The position numbers and the translations under genes are program-made. From NCBI GenBank assembly GCA_005518185.1, contig RKSN01000003.1, positions 705,988 to 769,987 on the forward strand: a stretch of 64,000 bases of DNA, in the 5' to 3' direction. Position 1 is the stretch's first letter. Each line of letters begins with the position of its first letter. Origin of the DNA: Chakrabartia godavariana (GTDB lineage Bacteria > Pseudomonadota > Alphaproteobacteria > Sphingomonadales > Sphingomonadaceae). Of this stretch, positions 57,574 through 64,000 are shown in pieces. The notes beneath the pieces were generated by a model, which was not told where the DNA came from, did no database searches, and saw only the letters and a list, made by a program, of their open reading frames with translations.

Positions 57574-58087
57574 CGATCCAGAGCTCTGGTCGCGCTTAAT
57601 CGGAAATCTCCATTCTCATACCGACGCGCTTTTCATGCCTCAGGCCTGAGGGCTACCTGTCTTCCGGGACGTGTTCTGGAGCAGGCGGGATCCGAACCTC
57701 AGGCCGGTGTCGCATGGACGTCCGTGCCGCGCCGATGCAAACTCAAATGTCGTGATGTAAGTTGAACGGATCATCACTGAAGACCGGTCTTCGCCGTCGG
57801 CTACCCCTGCAACCCAAGCATTTGTGTTGCACATGAATCGCGCACGGCGTGCTGGGTAGCCTGCCTGGACGGGCTGATCCTCGCGGGCTTTGGGTGTCGT
57901 GACGATCGCATCGAGGCCATCGTCTAGGGTTTTGTGCGCCACGTGCTCGCGGCCAGACAGGCGGTCATGGTGTCCGGCAACAAGCAATAGCACCCAAGAT
58001 TTGGGTCGAAGTATATGTCGGACGTGCCCAAGAAAATGACATCGACGTCCCAACATCTCTGCCAGCGACAGGCGGAGAGCGGCTGAC
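57574..58087. other. Gene-poor stretch upstream of the DCC operon
   Basis: About 510 bases with no gene I can support. The longest open frame (minus strand, ending at 57640) contains readable but unfamiliar segments such as GLDAIVTTPKAREDQPVQ and FMCNTNAWVAGVADGE. A second minus frame carries DVDVIFLGTSDIYFDPNLGC before stopping. The two together might be the remains of a frame-shifted gene. A perfect palindrome sits at the DCC-proximal end. Base composition is less GC-rich than in neighbouring genes. Confidence 0.4.
57638..57651 (-). promoter_or_regulatory. CCTCAGGCCTGAGG palindrome upstream of the DCC operon
   Basis: A perfect 14-base palindrome without a spacer, about 65 bases upstream of the DCC start and so in promoter range for the DCC/UbiB/photolyase operon. 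It could be an operator for a dimeric regulator. None is encoded next to it. Confidence 0.4.
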
Positions 58088-58582
58088 TCAGCGCTTGGGG
58101 TTCGGCCGGTGCCCGAAGCTGACAACGCGGGTCATCTCCCAGCCAGTGCGCGTCTTTCGCCAGATCATGAGGAACTTGGCGATCCCCTCGCACTCTCCGG
58201 AAGTGAGCTCGCAAAAGCGGTGCTCGCCTTCTTCTACGGCGCCGAAATCCTTGATCGGGTAAACACGCAAGCTGCCCTCAATTAGTTCGCGTCGTACTTT
58301 GCCGCAAATCCACTTTTTGGTGTTGGCGACCACGGAAGCCCGGTCCCAGGTGGCGCCGCCTTTGTCGTGGTAGAACTCAACCCTGGGCGAAAAGAATGCG
58401 GCAAAGGTTTTAAGGTCGCAGCGGTTGTAGGCCTCGAAGACATCCTGATCGAGTTTGCCGATGACCTCGGCCAGCACGGGGTCGGTGCCATCGTCCTGGG
58501 CAGCTGCGGGTGCGCAGGTCAATGCAGAGAGGGATAAAGCGGCAAGCATGGCCGCAATCTTCTGTTCGTTGAGGTGACGCAT
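58088..58582 (-). CDS. Secreted NTF2-like (SnoaL/DUF4440-type) protein
   Basis: 164 residues: the signal peptide ends near residue 28 (LTCAPAAA) and is followed by an NTF2-like cone domain (IGKLDQDVFEAYNRCDLKTFAAFFSPRVEFYHDKGGATWDRASVVANTKKWICGK; FGAVEEGEHRFCELTSGECEGIAKFLMIWRKTRTGWEMTRVVSFGH). Such proteins are small ligand binders or isomerase-like enzymes, and no catalytic residues are obvious. The ATG at 58582 has GGGGAA upstream. It begins 17 bases after the stop of the serine hydrolase on the same strand, so the two are probably co-transcribed. Three cysteines might form a disulfide. Confidence 0.85.
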   Translation of the reverse strand: MRHLNEQKIAAMLAALSLSALTCAPAAAQDDGTDPVLAEVIGKLDQDVFEAYNRCDLKTFAAFFSPRVEFYHDKGGATWDRASVVANTKKWICGKVRRELIEGSLRVYPIKDFGAVEEGEHRFCELTSGECEGIAKFLMIWRKTRTGWEMTRVVSFGHRPNPKR

Positions 58583-58599
58583 GGTTCCAGTTCCCCTGC

Positions 58600-59685
58600 T
58601 CAATCCATTTGACCGCGCAAGAAGCGCAGAAAGGCCGGATCGGTTCCTGCCAATTCGAGGACTGGCAACACAATCTTGTATCCGACGTCGCTGTTTGTGA
58701 GGATCACCACGCCGTCCCGCGTCGTCTGGTTCAAATAGACGAACGTGAATACGCCTTCGTCTTTGCCGGTGTGCATCACGATCTTCTCTTGCGGAAACTC
58801 CATGAGCTGCCATCCGAGACCAAAGCCGACATGGGGTGGGCATGTTTCCGCGTGACGACCCTGACACGCGATGTTCATGAGGCTAACCTGCGACGACCAG
58901 CGCTGCTTTGCGATTTCTTCAGACAATCCTTTGTCTTGAAGGACCGCCAACATGAAGCGGGCATAGTCGCGAGGAGTCGTATAAACGAGGTCGGCCGCGT
59001 TTGCTTTGTCTGTGATGACTGGCTTCAGCTGTTTGCCTTCTGCGTCATGCGGCAAGGCAACACGTCCCGCGAACCAAGCCTGCCGCACATAACTCGTGTC
59101 CTTCATGCCAAGCGGCGCAAAAACATATCGAACGGCAAGCTTGTCGAGCGGCGCCCGAGCGCGGCGTTCGACGAAGCGGGCCACGTATTGAAAACCCTCG
59201 CCGGAATAGGACCAGGCGCCGCCCGGATCCTGTATGAACTTAAGCCCGCTTTTGGGTCGCCAGTTGGGCAGACCCGTCCTGTGGGTCAAAGCGAGGCGCG
59301 GTGTGAGAAGGCGGTGACGCGGGTCGTTCACAAGATCTGGGTCCACCCATTCACCGTCCATGTTTTCGTCCAGCGATAGCTTACCCAAAGACGCGAGGCG
59401 CAAAACCAACTGCGCCGTCAGTGGTTTCGTCAAAGAGGCGATGTTGTAGAGAGATGATGGGCTCGCAGGCGTGCCATCGCCTTGGTCACCCATTGCCTCG
59501 ACGCGCACCACGCGGCCATTCTTGATTTGAGCGAAGGAGACGCTCGGGATCCGCTCCGCCTTCATCAATATGCGCAGATTAGCGGACGGACTATGTGCGG
59601 ACTCCGTGGCGGGCGCGTTTTGCGCAGACGCTGGAACGGCTGCTATCAAGCCGAACATGGCAGTGAAGGATATGAAAGGCTTCAC
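58600..59685 (-). CDS. Secreted serine hydrolase of the beta-lactamase/penicillin-binding fold
   Basis: 361 residues with a signal peptide ending near 21 (VPASA). The class C/EstB-type fold shows the SxxK nucleophile motif Ser84-Leu-Thr-Lys87, a Tyr motif YSGEGFQYVARFVE in place of YxN, and HTGKDEG as the KTG equivalent. Members include esterases, D-aminopeptidases and resistance-related hydrolases; resistance cannot be inferred here. Codon use is less GC-biased than in the core genes around it, hinting at acquisition. It is followed by the NTF2-like gene. Confidence 0.9.
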   Translation of the reverse strand: MKPFISFTAMFGLIAAVPASAQNAPATESAHSPSANLRILMKAERIPSVSFAQIKNGRVVRVEAMGDQGDGTPASPSSLYNIASLTKPLTAQLVLRLASLGKLSLDENMDGEWVDPDLVNDPRHRLLTPRLALTHRTGLPNWRPKSGLKFIQDPGGAWSYSGEGFQYVARFVERRARAPLDKLAVRYVFAPLGMKDTSYVRQAWFAGRVALPHDAEGKQLKPVITDKANAADLVYTTPRDYARFMLAVLQDKGLSEEIAKQRWSSQVSLMNIACQGRHAETCPPHVGFGLGWQLMEFPQEKIVMHTGKDEGVFTFVYLNQTTRDGVVILTNSDVGYKIVLPVLELAGTDPAFLRFLRGQMD

Positions 59686-60105
59686 TACATCAACTCCTCT
59701 TGGGCGGCTTTGAAGGTTAGCGGTCGCTTTGACAAAGACAACGGCTCAAAAGGAATTTGCAAGGCCTGACCTAGCAACCTCAATCCATCGTCGGCAATTG
59801 CGAGATTCCGCCCGGATATCGAGGCGCCGCGTTCCCATTCCCTTCGCCGGCATCCGACCAATTGCAATGATATGGATCATTGGCAGATCGCATCTTGGTT
59901 CCTTCGGCACTGCGAAGAGACCCAAACCGTCCTCAACGCGCAGCCTCAAATCAGTGCATAGGAGCTGACGGAGAGAGCCAAGGAATGCCATCCCAGCTCT
60001 CTCGCAAAGGACCGCCTTCAATAACGACCTATCCAGTCCAGGCGACAGAAACATTGGGTTTCTTAAGTTGGAATTCGCGGAAGGGTCGTCTTCCTAAGGT
60101 GCTCA
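59686..60105. other. Gene-free stretch between the serine hydrolase and dioxygenase genes
   Basis: Roughly 420 bases, less GC-rich than its surroundings, with no supported gene. One minus-strand frame near 59685-59867 ends in LVGCRRREWERG..LRLLGQALQIPFEPL, faintly like the end of an XRE helix-turn-helix, but it has no upstream half. The stretch should contain the divergent promoters of the hydrolase/NTF2 pair and the dioxygenase/deacylase pair, the latter next to a 20-base palindrome. Confidence 0.5.
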
Positions 60106-60125
60106 CATCATCCATATGGATGATG
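60106..60125 (+). promoter_or_regulatory. 20-bp perfect palindrome upstream of the dioxygenase gene
   Basis: CATCATCCATATGGATGATG is fully symmetric over 20 bases with no spacer, 56 bases ahead of the dioxygenase ATG. A palindrome of this length is very unlikely by chance and is probably the operator for the dioxygenase/deacylase operon. The nearest regulator gene is the convergent LuxR-type protein downstream. Confidence 0.65.
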
Positions 60126-60181
60126 AACGGGACGGACGCGTGGCATATGCCTCCAAAAATAGACTATACGGAGGAGAGACG

Positions 60182-61081
60182 ATGTCGTTCACACTCAAGC
60201 CCCTGTCAAAGCCGATTGGCCGGGAAGTCACTGGCCTCGACATCCAGCGCGAAATCCCCGCAGAGACCGCAACCGCCTTGCATGCGGCCTGGCTGGAGCA
60301 CGGGTTTCTGCTCTTTAGCGGTATGGGCACATCGCCCGAAGTCCAGCTTCGCCTGAGCCGCTGCTTCGGGGAGCTTGAACCGCACTCCATTCCTGTCTTC
60401 CGGCATCCCGACTATCCGGAGCTGATCCTTCTGACGAATGAAGGCGGCCCGACAGGTCCGATCTATGATTTTGGCGGCCAGCAAATTCACGGGCGGATCC
60501 CGTGGCACGCAGATGGCGCTTATTTGCCGACACCCAATTCCGGCGCGCTCCTGCGCATGGTACGCAAGACGCAGGATGGCGGTCAGACCGGCTGGCTTGA
60601 CCTCGCGCTTGCCTATGATGAACTCGACGCCGCGACCAAGAAGGAAATTGATGGGCTGGAAGCTGTCTATCTCTTCCGCGCAGGCCTTGAGGAAATGAGG
60701 TTCAACAAGCCTGGCGGAACGCGGGTGTCTCCGCGCAAGGAGACCTATCCCCATTTCCCACCTGTGCTGAACCCGCTGGTCTGGGAGCATCCTGAAACGG
60801 GACGCAAGGTGTTGAATGTCTCCACCCTCAATATCGATCACATCCACGGGATGGACGCCGCCAGAGGCGATGCCCTGATCGAACGACTGGTTGCGCATAT
60901 CCTGCAACCTCGGTTCCAGTACATGCACGAGTGGGAGACCAATGACATGGTCGTCTGGGACAACCGCCGCACGCTGCACGCAGCGCTTGGCCATCCGGTC
61001 GACCAGATCCGCGTCATTCACAGGACGACCATCAAGGGCACTGTCGCGATGGGCCGGGTTCTTGAGGAGATGGCGGCATGA
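60182..61081 (+). CDS. TauD/TfdA-family Fe(II)/2-oxoglutarate dioxygenase
   Basis: 299 residues. The 2-His-1-carboxylate iron site is visible: His109-x-Asp111 in WHADGAY and His266 in WDNRRTLHAA; Arg281 in VIHRTT should bind 2-oxoglutarate. Family members hydroxylate sulfonates, phenoxyacids or other small acids, often releasing a leaving group. The ATG has GGAGGAGAGACG upstream and is preferred to starts 22 codons earlier near the palindrome. Its stop overlaps the start of the amidohydrolase gene (ATGA). The pair probably acts in sequence on one substrate, possibly an N-acylated compound; this is inference. Confidence 0.93.
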   Translation: MSFTLKPLSKPIGREVTGLDIQREIPAETATALHAAWLEHGFLLFSGMGTSPEVQLRLSRCFGELEPHSIPVFRHPDYPELILLTNEGGPTGPIYDFGGQQIHGRIPWHADGAYLPTPNSGALLRMVRKTQDGGQTGWLDLALAYDELDAATKKEIDGLEAVYLFRAGLEEMRFNKPGGTRVSPRKETYPHFPPVLNPLVWEHPETGRKVLNVSTLNIDHIHGMDAARGDALIERLVAHILQPRFQYMHEWETNDMVVWDNRRTLHAALGHPVDQIRVIHRTTIKGTVAMGRVLEEMAA

Positions 61082-62781
61082 TCAGCTTTGACGTTGTCAT
61101 TCGCGGGGGAAAGGTCGTCGATGGCACCGGTGCTGCGCCATTCGATGCCGATATCGGCATCGTGGGTGGAAAGATCGCAGCCGTGGCTCCCGGTCTTTCC
61201 CGGGGTGCGGAGGAAATCGATGCGTCAGGCAAGATTGTCACGCCCGGTTTCGTTGACATCCATACGCATTATGACGGGCAGGTCACCTGGGAAAACCGCC
61301 TGACTCCGTCGAGCTACCACGGCGTGACAACTGCCGTGATCGGCAACTGTGGGGTCGGCTTCGCCCCTTGCCGCCCTGAAGACCGCGATGCGCTGATACG
61401 GCTCATGGAAGGGGTGGAAGACATCCCCTATCCTGTCCTGACCGAAGGGCTGAAGTGGAACTGGACGAGTTTTCCGGACTTCCTCGACCTCATCGCGTCG
61501 CGATCCTACGATATGGACATTGCCGCCTTCGTCCCCCACGCCGCACTGCGCGTCTATGTCATGGGAGATCGCGGCGCGAACCGTGAGCCGGCAACCAAGA
61601 GCGACATTGCAGAAATGTGCCGTCTTCTGGGTGAGGCGCTTGATGCCGGGGCGCTGGGCATCGCGACCTCCCGTACGATCTTCCACCGATCAAGCGACGG
61701 CCGGTCGATCCCGACGCTGGATGCCAGCGATGGCGAACTGATCGCGTTTGCGAACGTTTTGCGTGAAAAGTCGAAAGGCGTGTTCCAGATCGTCGAGGAC
61801 ATCCACATGCCCGGCGGATCACTTGATGCAATGCGGGCTATTGCGGCGGCGGCCGGACGACCCCTTACCTTCTCGATCGGCGCTGGCAATACGGGCCCCT
61901 ATGTCTGGCCGGACCTTCTGCAGCAGTTGGAGGCCGCCAATGCCGAAGGGCTGGTCATGAAGGGGCAGTTGATGCCGCGTGCCATCGGCATGATCCTCGG
62001 CTTTGAACTGACACTCAACCCATTCTACACGACCGCCACCTATCGGGCGCTGGCGGCGTTGCCTCTGGTCGAACGCCTTGCGGAGTTGCGCAAACCCGAA
62101 GTCCGGGCCGCCATCCTTGCAGAGCCTGTCGATCCGGACCCGGCTCTTGTTCTCGGCCGGATGGTGCGCGATTTCGAGACGATGTTCGTGCTCGGCACGC
62201 CGCCCAACTATGAGCAGCCGAAGGAGCGGAGCCTCGCCTCCATGGCGCGCGCCAAGGGCTGCTCGCCCGAAGAACTGTCTTATGACATCATGATCGACGG
62301 CAAAGATGGGGGGAAGCTCTATCTCGCCATGGCCAACTTTTCAGACGGCAGCCTCGACGCGGTGGGCCAGATGCTTGACCACCCGGATATCGTGCTCGGA
62401 CTGGGAGACGGCGGCGCCCATGTCGGCACCATCTGCGACGCCAGCTATTCGACTTTTGCCCTGATGCACTGGGCGCGTGACCGGAGGCAGGGGCGAAAGA
62501 CCGTGCAGGACATCGTGCACCGGATGACGGGCGCAACGGCCGACATCATTGGTCTGTCTGACCGCGGCCGGATCGCCTGCGGACTGCGCGCAGATATAAA
62601 CGTGATCGACCTTGAGCGTCTTTCCCTTGATGAACCCGAGGTTCATTACACATTGCCTTCGGGTGGACGGCGCCTCATCCAGCGGGCGCATGGTTATGAA
62701 GCGACGCTCGTCGCCGGCGCCATCGTGAGCCGCAATGATGAACCGAGCGGGCGTCTGCCAGGCCGGCTTGTCCGAATCTAG
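61078..62781 (+). CDS. N-acyl-D-amino-acid deacylase-like amidohydrolase
   Basis: 567 residues of the amidohydrolase superfamily, D-aminoacylase/DAN subgroup. The N-terminal small domain and [20 protein letters not shown] carry the metal-binding His62-x-His64. [28 protein letters not shown] is typical of the group. The later [17 protein letters not shown] should hold the catalytic Asp, and the C-terminal [10 protein letters not shown] closes the small domain. It hydrolyses N-acyl or related amide bonds. It is coupled to the dioxygenase gene. Its TAG stop overlaps the convergent LuxR-type gene at CTAG, so the two genes share their ends. Confidence 0.92.
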   Translation: MISFDVVIRGGKVVDGTGAAPFDADIGIVGGKIAAVAPGLSRGAEEIDASGKIVTPGFVDIHTHYDGQVTWENRLTPSSYHGVTTAVIGNCGVGFAPCRPEDRDALIRLMEGVEDIPYPVLTEGLKWNWTSFPDFLDLIASRSYDMDIAAFVPHAALRVYVMGDRGANREPATKSDIAEMCRLLGEALDAGALGIATSRTIFHRSSDGRSIPTLDASDGELIAFANVLREKSKGVFQIVEDIHMPGGSLDAMRAIAAAAGRPLTFSIGAGNTGPYVWPDLLQQLEAANAEGLVMKGQLMPRAIGMILGFELTLNPFYTTATYRALAALPLVERLAELRKPEVRAAILAEPVDPDPALVLGRMVRDFETMFVLGTPPNYEQPKERSLASMARAKGCSPEELSYDIMIDGKDGGKLYLAMANFSDGSLDAVGQMLDHPDIVLGLGDGGAHVGTICDASYSTFALMHWARDRRQGRKTVQDIVHRMTGATADIIGLSDRGRIACGLRADINVIDLERLSLDEPEVHYTLPSGGRRLIQRAHGYEATLVAGAIVSRNDEPSGRLPGRLVRI

Positions 62782-63872
62782 TCAGGCAGCCTGCCTGACC
62801 CGGCGTGGCTGGCAACCGAGCTCAGGAGCAGGCGCACCAGATCGCCCTGCCGGTTGACTCCGGTCTTGGCGAATACAGACTGCAACTGGGACCGTGCGGT
62901 GTTCCGGCTGATGCCAAGAAGCTGTGCGGCTTCGTCCAGCCCGTCGCCGTCTGCAAGCCGCGTCGCAAGGCGCGCTTCAGCGGGGCTCAGGCCAAACAGA
63001 CGTTCGAGATCCCCGACCGGCAGCATCGCCGGTCGAGCAGGATCGCGCAGGATGAGCAGCGCAGTTCGCTTGAGCGGTGCACTGACAGGCCCATAAGGCG
63101 GACCCGGTCGAACAATCAGGGTAAGTGGATGCAGCCGCTCCGGATCAGCCAAAGCGAACGACGCATAAACGAGGGGATCCACAGTAGAAGATTGCAGCCG
63201 TGCCATTTCCGCTATTGCAGCACCAATTTGCTGCGTCATAGCCGGTGTGCCGGCGCGAAGTCGCCCATTGCTGCTCGTGAGCACTGAGCCGCGCGCGATC
63301 AGTTCATCTGCCACTGTGTTCGTGGTCACGATTGTCCCGTCTGCCTCGACAAGCAGCGTGCCGGTTCCACTCGTTTCGATGACATATTCGGCGATACGCC
63401 GCTTGCGCTCGGTTTCGCCGAGCAGTTCATAAAGGGGCAGAACACGCGCGAGCGTTCCCGACAGGCGATCGAGAAGCCGGATGGCGCCGGGCTGCGCTGC
63501 TGCCGATGTCTGAACGACCAGCCAGCTGCTGCGGGATGCCGACAAATGGACCCGAAGGGCACAGGCGCCGCCAAAACCAAAGTCGGCAGCGACGGTAACG
63601 CCAGTCGGAAGCGTCCGGAGCTTCGCCCAATCGATGGAACCGGAAATACGTTCAGCTACTGCGGGGTCAGGTGCCACGATGGCGGTCATGTCCGCTGAGG
63701 GCTGCGCCCCTTCCATGACAATAAAGGCGTCGCCTCCGCCGAATTGTCTGGATAGCTCAGTTAAGAACCTCGCCCATATGGGCCGATCCGACAGGCCATC
63801 GAAAAGCAATTGCTCCATGATGCTGGCCGATTGCGCATCCCAGTTATGCGAAGGGTTCGGCGTGGCGGACAT
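62778..63872 (-). CDS. LuxR-family transcriptional regulator with PAS-like N-terminus
   Basis: 364 residues. The C-terminal helix-turn-helix at about 295-355 (FGLSPAEARLATRLADGDGLDEAAQLLGISRNTARSQLQSVFAKTGVNRQGDLVRLL) is of GerE/LuxR type. The N-terminal 280 residues look like a GAF/PAS-type sensor, with AEYVIETSGTGTLLVEADGTIVTTNTVADELI resembling a PAS core. There is no receiver or autoinducer-binding signature. It is convergent with the deacylase gene, overlapping by four bases, and divergent from a partial gene at the window edge. It probably regulates one or both neighbours. Confidence 0.88.
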   Translation of the reverse strand: MSATPNPSHNWDAQSASIMEQLLFDGLSDRPIWARFLTELSRQFGGGDAFIVMEGAQPSADMTAIVAPDPAVAERISGSIDWAKLRTLPTGVTVAADFGFGGACALRVHLSASRSSWLVVQTSAAAQPGAIRLLDRLSGTLARVLPLYELLGETERKRRIAEYVIETSGTGTLLVEADGTIVTTNTVADELIARGSVLTSSNGRLRAGTPAMTQQIGAAIAEMARLQSSTVDPLVYASFALADPERLHPLTLIVRPGPPYGPVSAPLKRTALLILRDPARPAMLPVGDLERLFGLSPAEARLATRLADGDGLDEAAQLLGISRNTARSQLQSVFAKTGVNRQGDLVRLLLSSVASHAGSGRLPD

Positions 63873-63913
63873 AGCGCCTGACTAGGCTGCCCGCGCACAA
63901 CCGACAACGTCCT

Positions 63914-64000
63914 ATGTTGGGAAGCAGCAGCGGCAACAGGCCAGCAGGTCTCTTTGCGCCGATCCTGATCGGCGCTGATGTCTTTTTGATCCAGATGGCT
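63914..64000 (+). CDS. Possible start of a membrane protein gene, truncated by the window edge
   Basis: An ATG opens a frame that remains open for 29 codons to the end of the window. After a short polar start (MLGSSSGNRP) it becomes hydrophobic (AGLFAPILIGADVFLIQMA), as in the first helix of a permease. It is divergent from the LuxR-type regulator, a common layout for a regulated transporter. There is no clear ribosome binding site, and the evidence is thin. Confidence 0.35.
   Translation, partial: MLGSSSGNRPAGLFAPILIGADVFLIQMA

Noticed and set aside
57640..58125. Possible hypothetical gene on the minus strand
   Set aside because: No recognisable family, no clear start or ribosome site, and the most protein-like segments are split between two frames; reported only as an undetermined stretch.
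59685..59867. Possible XRE-type helix-turn-helix fragment on the minus strand
   Set aside because: Only a weak resemblance in about 40 residues, no first half of the motif and no start signal.

Overview
The window is about 64 kb of high-GC, gene-dense bacterial chromosome, almost certainly from an alphaproteobacterium of the order Sphingomonadales. Evidence: a COQ9-family protein, a stand-alone PuuD-type membrane protein, FecR/CHASE2 and Fec-type regulators, and above all dispersed inverted-repeat elements (core GAGCTTGTCGAAG; one translated inside priA as FDKLRLSA) that are typical of sphingomonad genomes. No insertion sequences, prophage genes, CRISPR arrays or rRNAs are visible. The assignment rests on gene content and remembered family features, not on a database search.

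Layout. 0-8 kb: partial old-yellow-enzyme reductase, EamA permease, PuuD-like membrane protein, COQ9, Fe(II) uptake feoAB behind a Fur-like palindrome, ssb, and a GT-C glycosyltransferase coupled to a queuosine-precursor transporter. 7.9-13.1 kb: tRNA-Arg(TCT), a TetR regulator and, behind a tandem TetR-type operator, a 1417-residue cadherin-repeat autotransporter-like surface protein. 13-26.4 kb: S10 peptidase and housekeeping genes gltBD, tig, tRNA-Leu(TAG), gatCAB. 26.4-35.5 kb: priA, pepN, an ECF sigma factor with a coupled membrane protein, and two acyl-CoA dehydrogenases.

35.5-41.4 kb: FecR-domain protein plus CHASE2/EAL cyclic-di-GMP phosphodiesterase, divergent from a TpsB-like outer-membrane secretion protein that has no TpsA partner here. 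41.5-54.7 kb is the most unusual part. It starts with a nitroreductase, then a putative biosynthetic module: a thermostable-hemolysin-family protein, an AMP-ligase fused to a haem-oxygenase-like di-iron oxidase domain, a periplasmic repeat protein and a methyltransferase. It continues on the same strand into an ECF sigma/FecR/TonB-receptor cell-surface signalling set and a molybdenum hydroxylase with its maturation factors.

54.7-57.6 kb is a DCC-protein/UbiB-kinase/photolyase-like operon. 57.6-64 kb looks more accessory: an NTF2-like secreted protein, a beta-lactamase-fold hydrolase, and a catabolic pair (TauD-type dioxygenase plus N-acyl-D-amino-acid deacylase-like amidohydrolase) behind a 20-bp perfect palindrome, with a convergent LuxR-type regulator.

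Best candidates for something undescribed: the hemolysin-family/AMP-ligase-oxidase fusion locus with its downstream Fec-type signalling genes; the photolyase-like protein whose alpha/beta region follows rather than precedes the FAD-binding domain; and the TetR-operator-controlled cadherin autotransporter.
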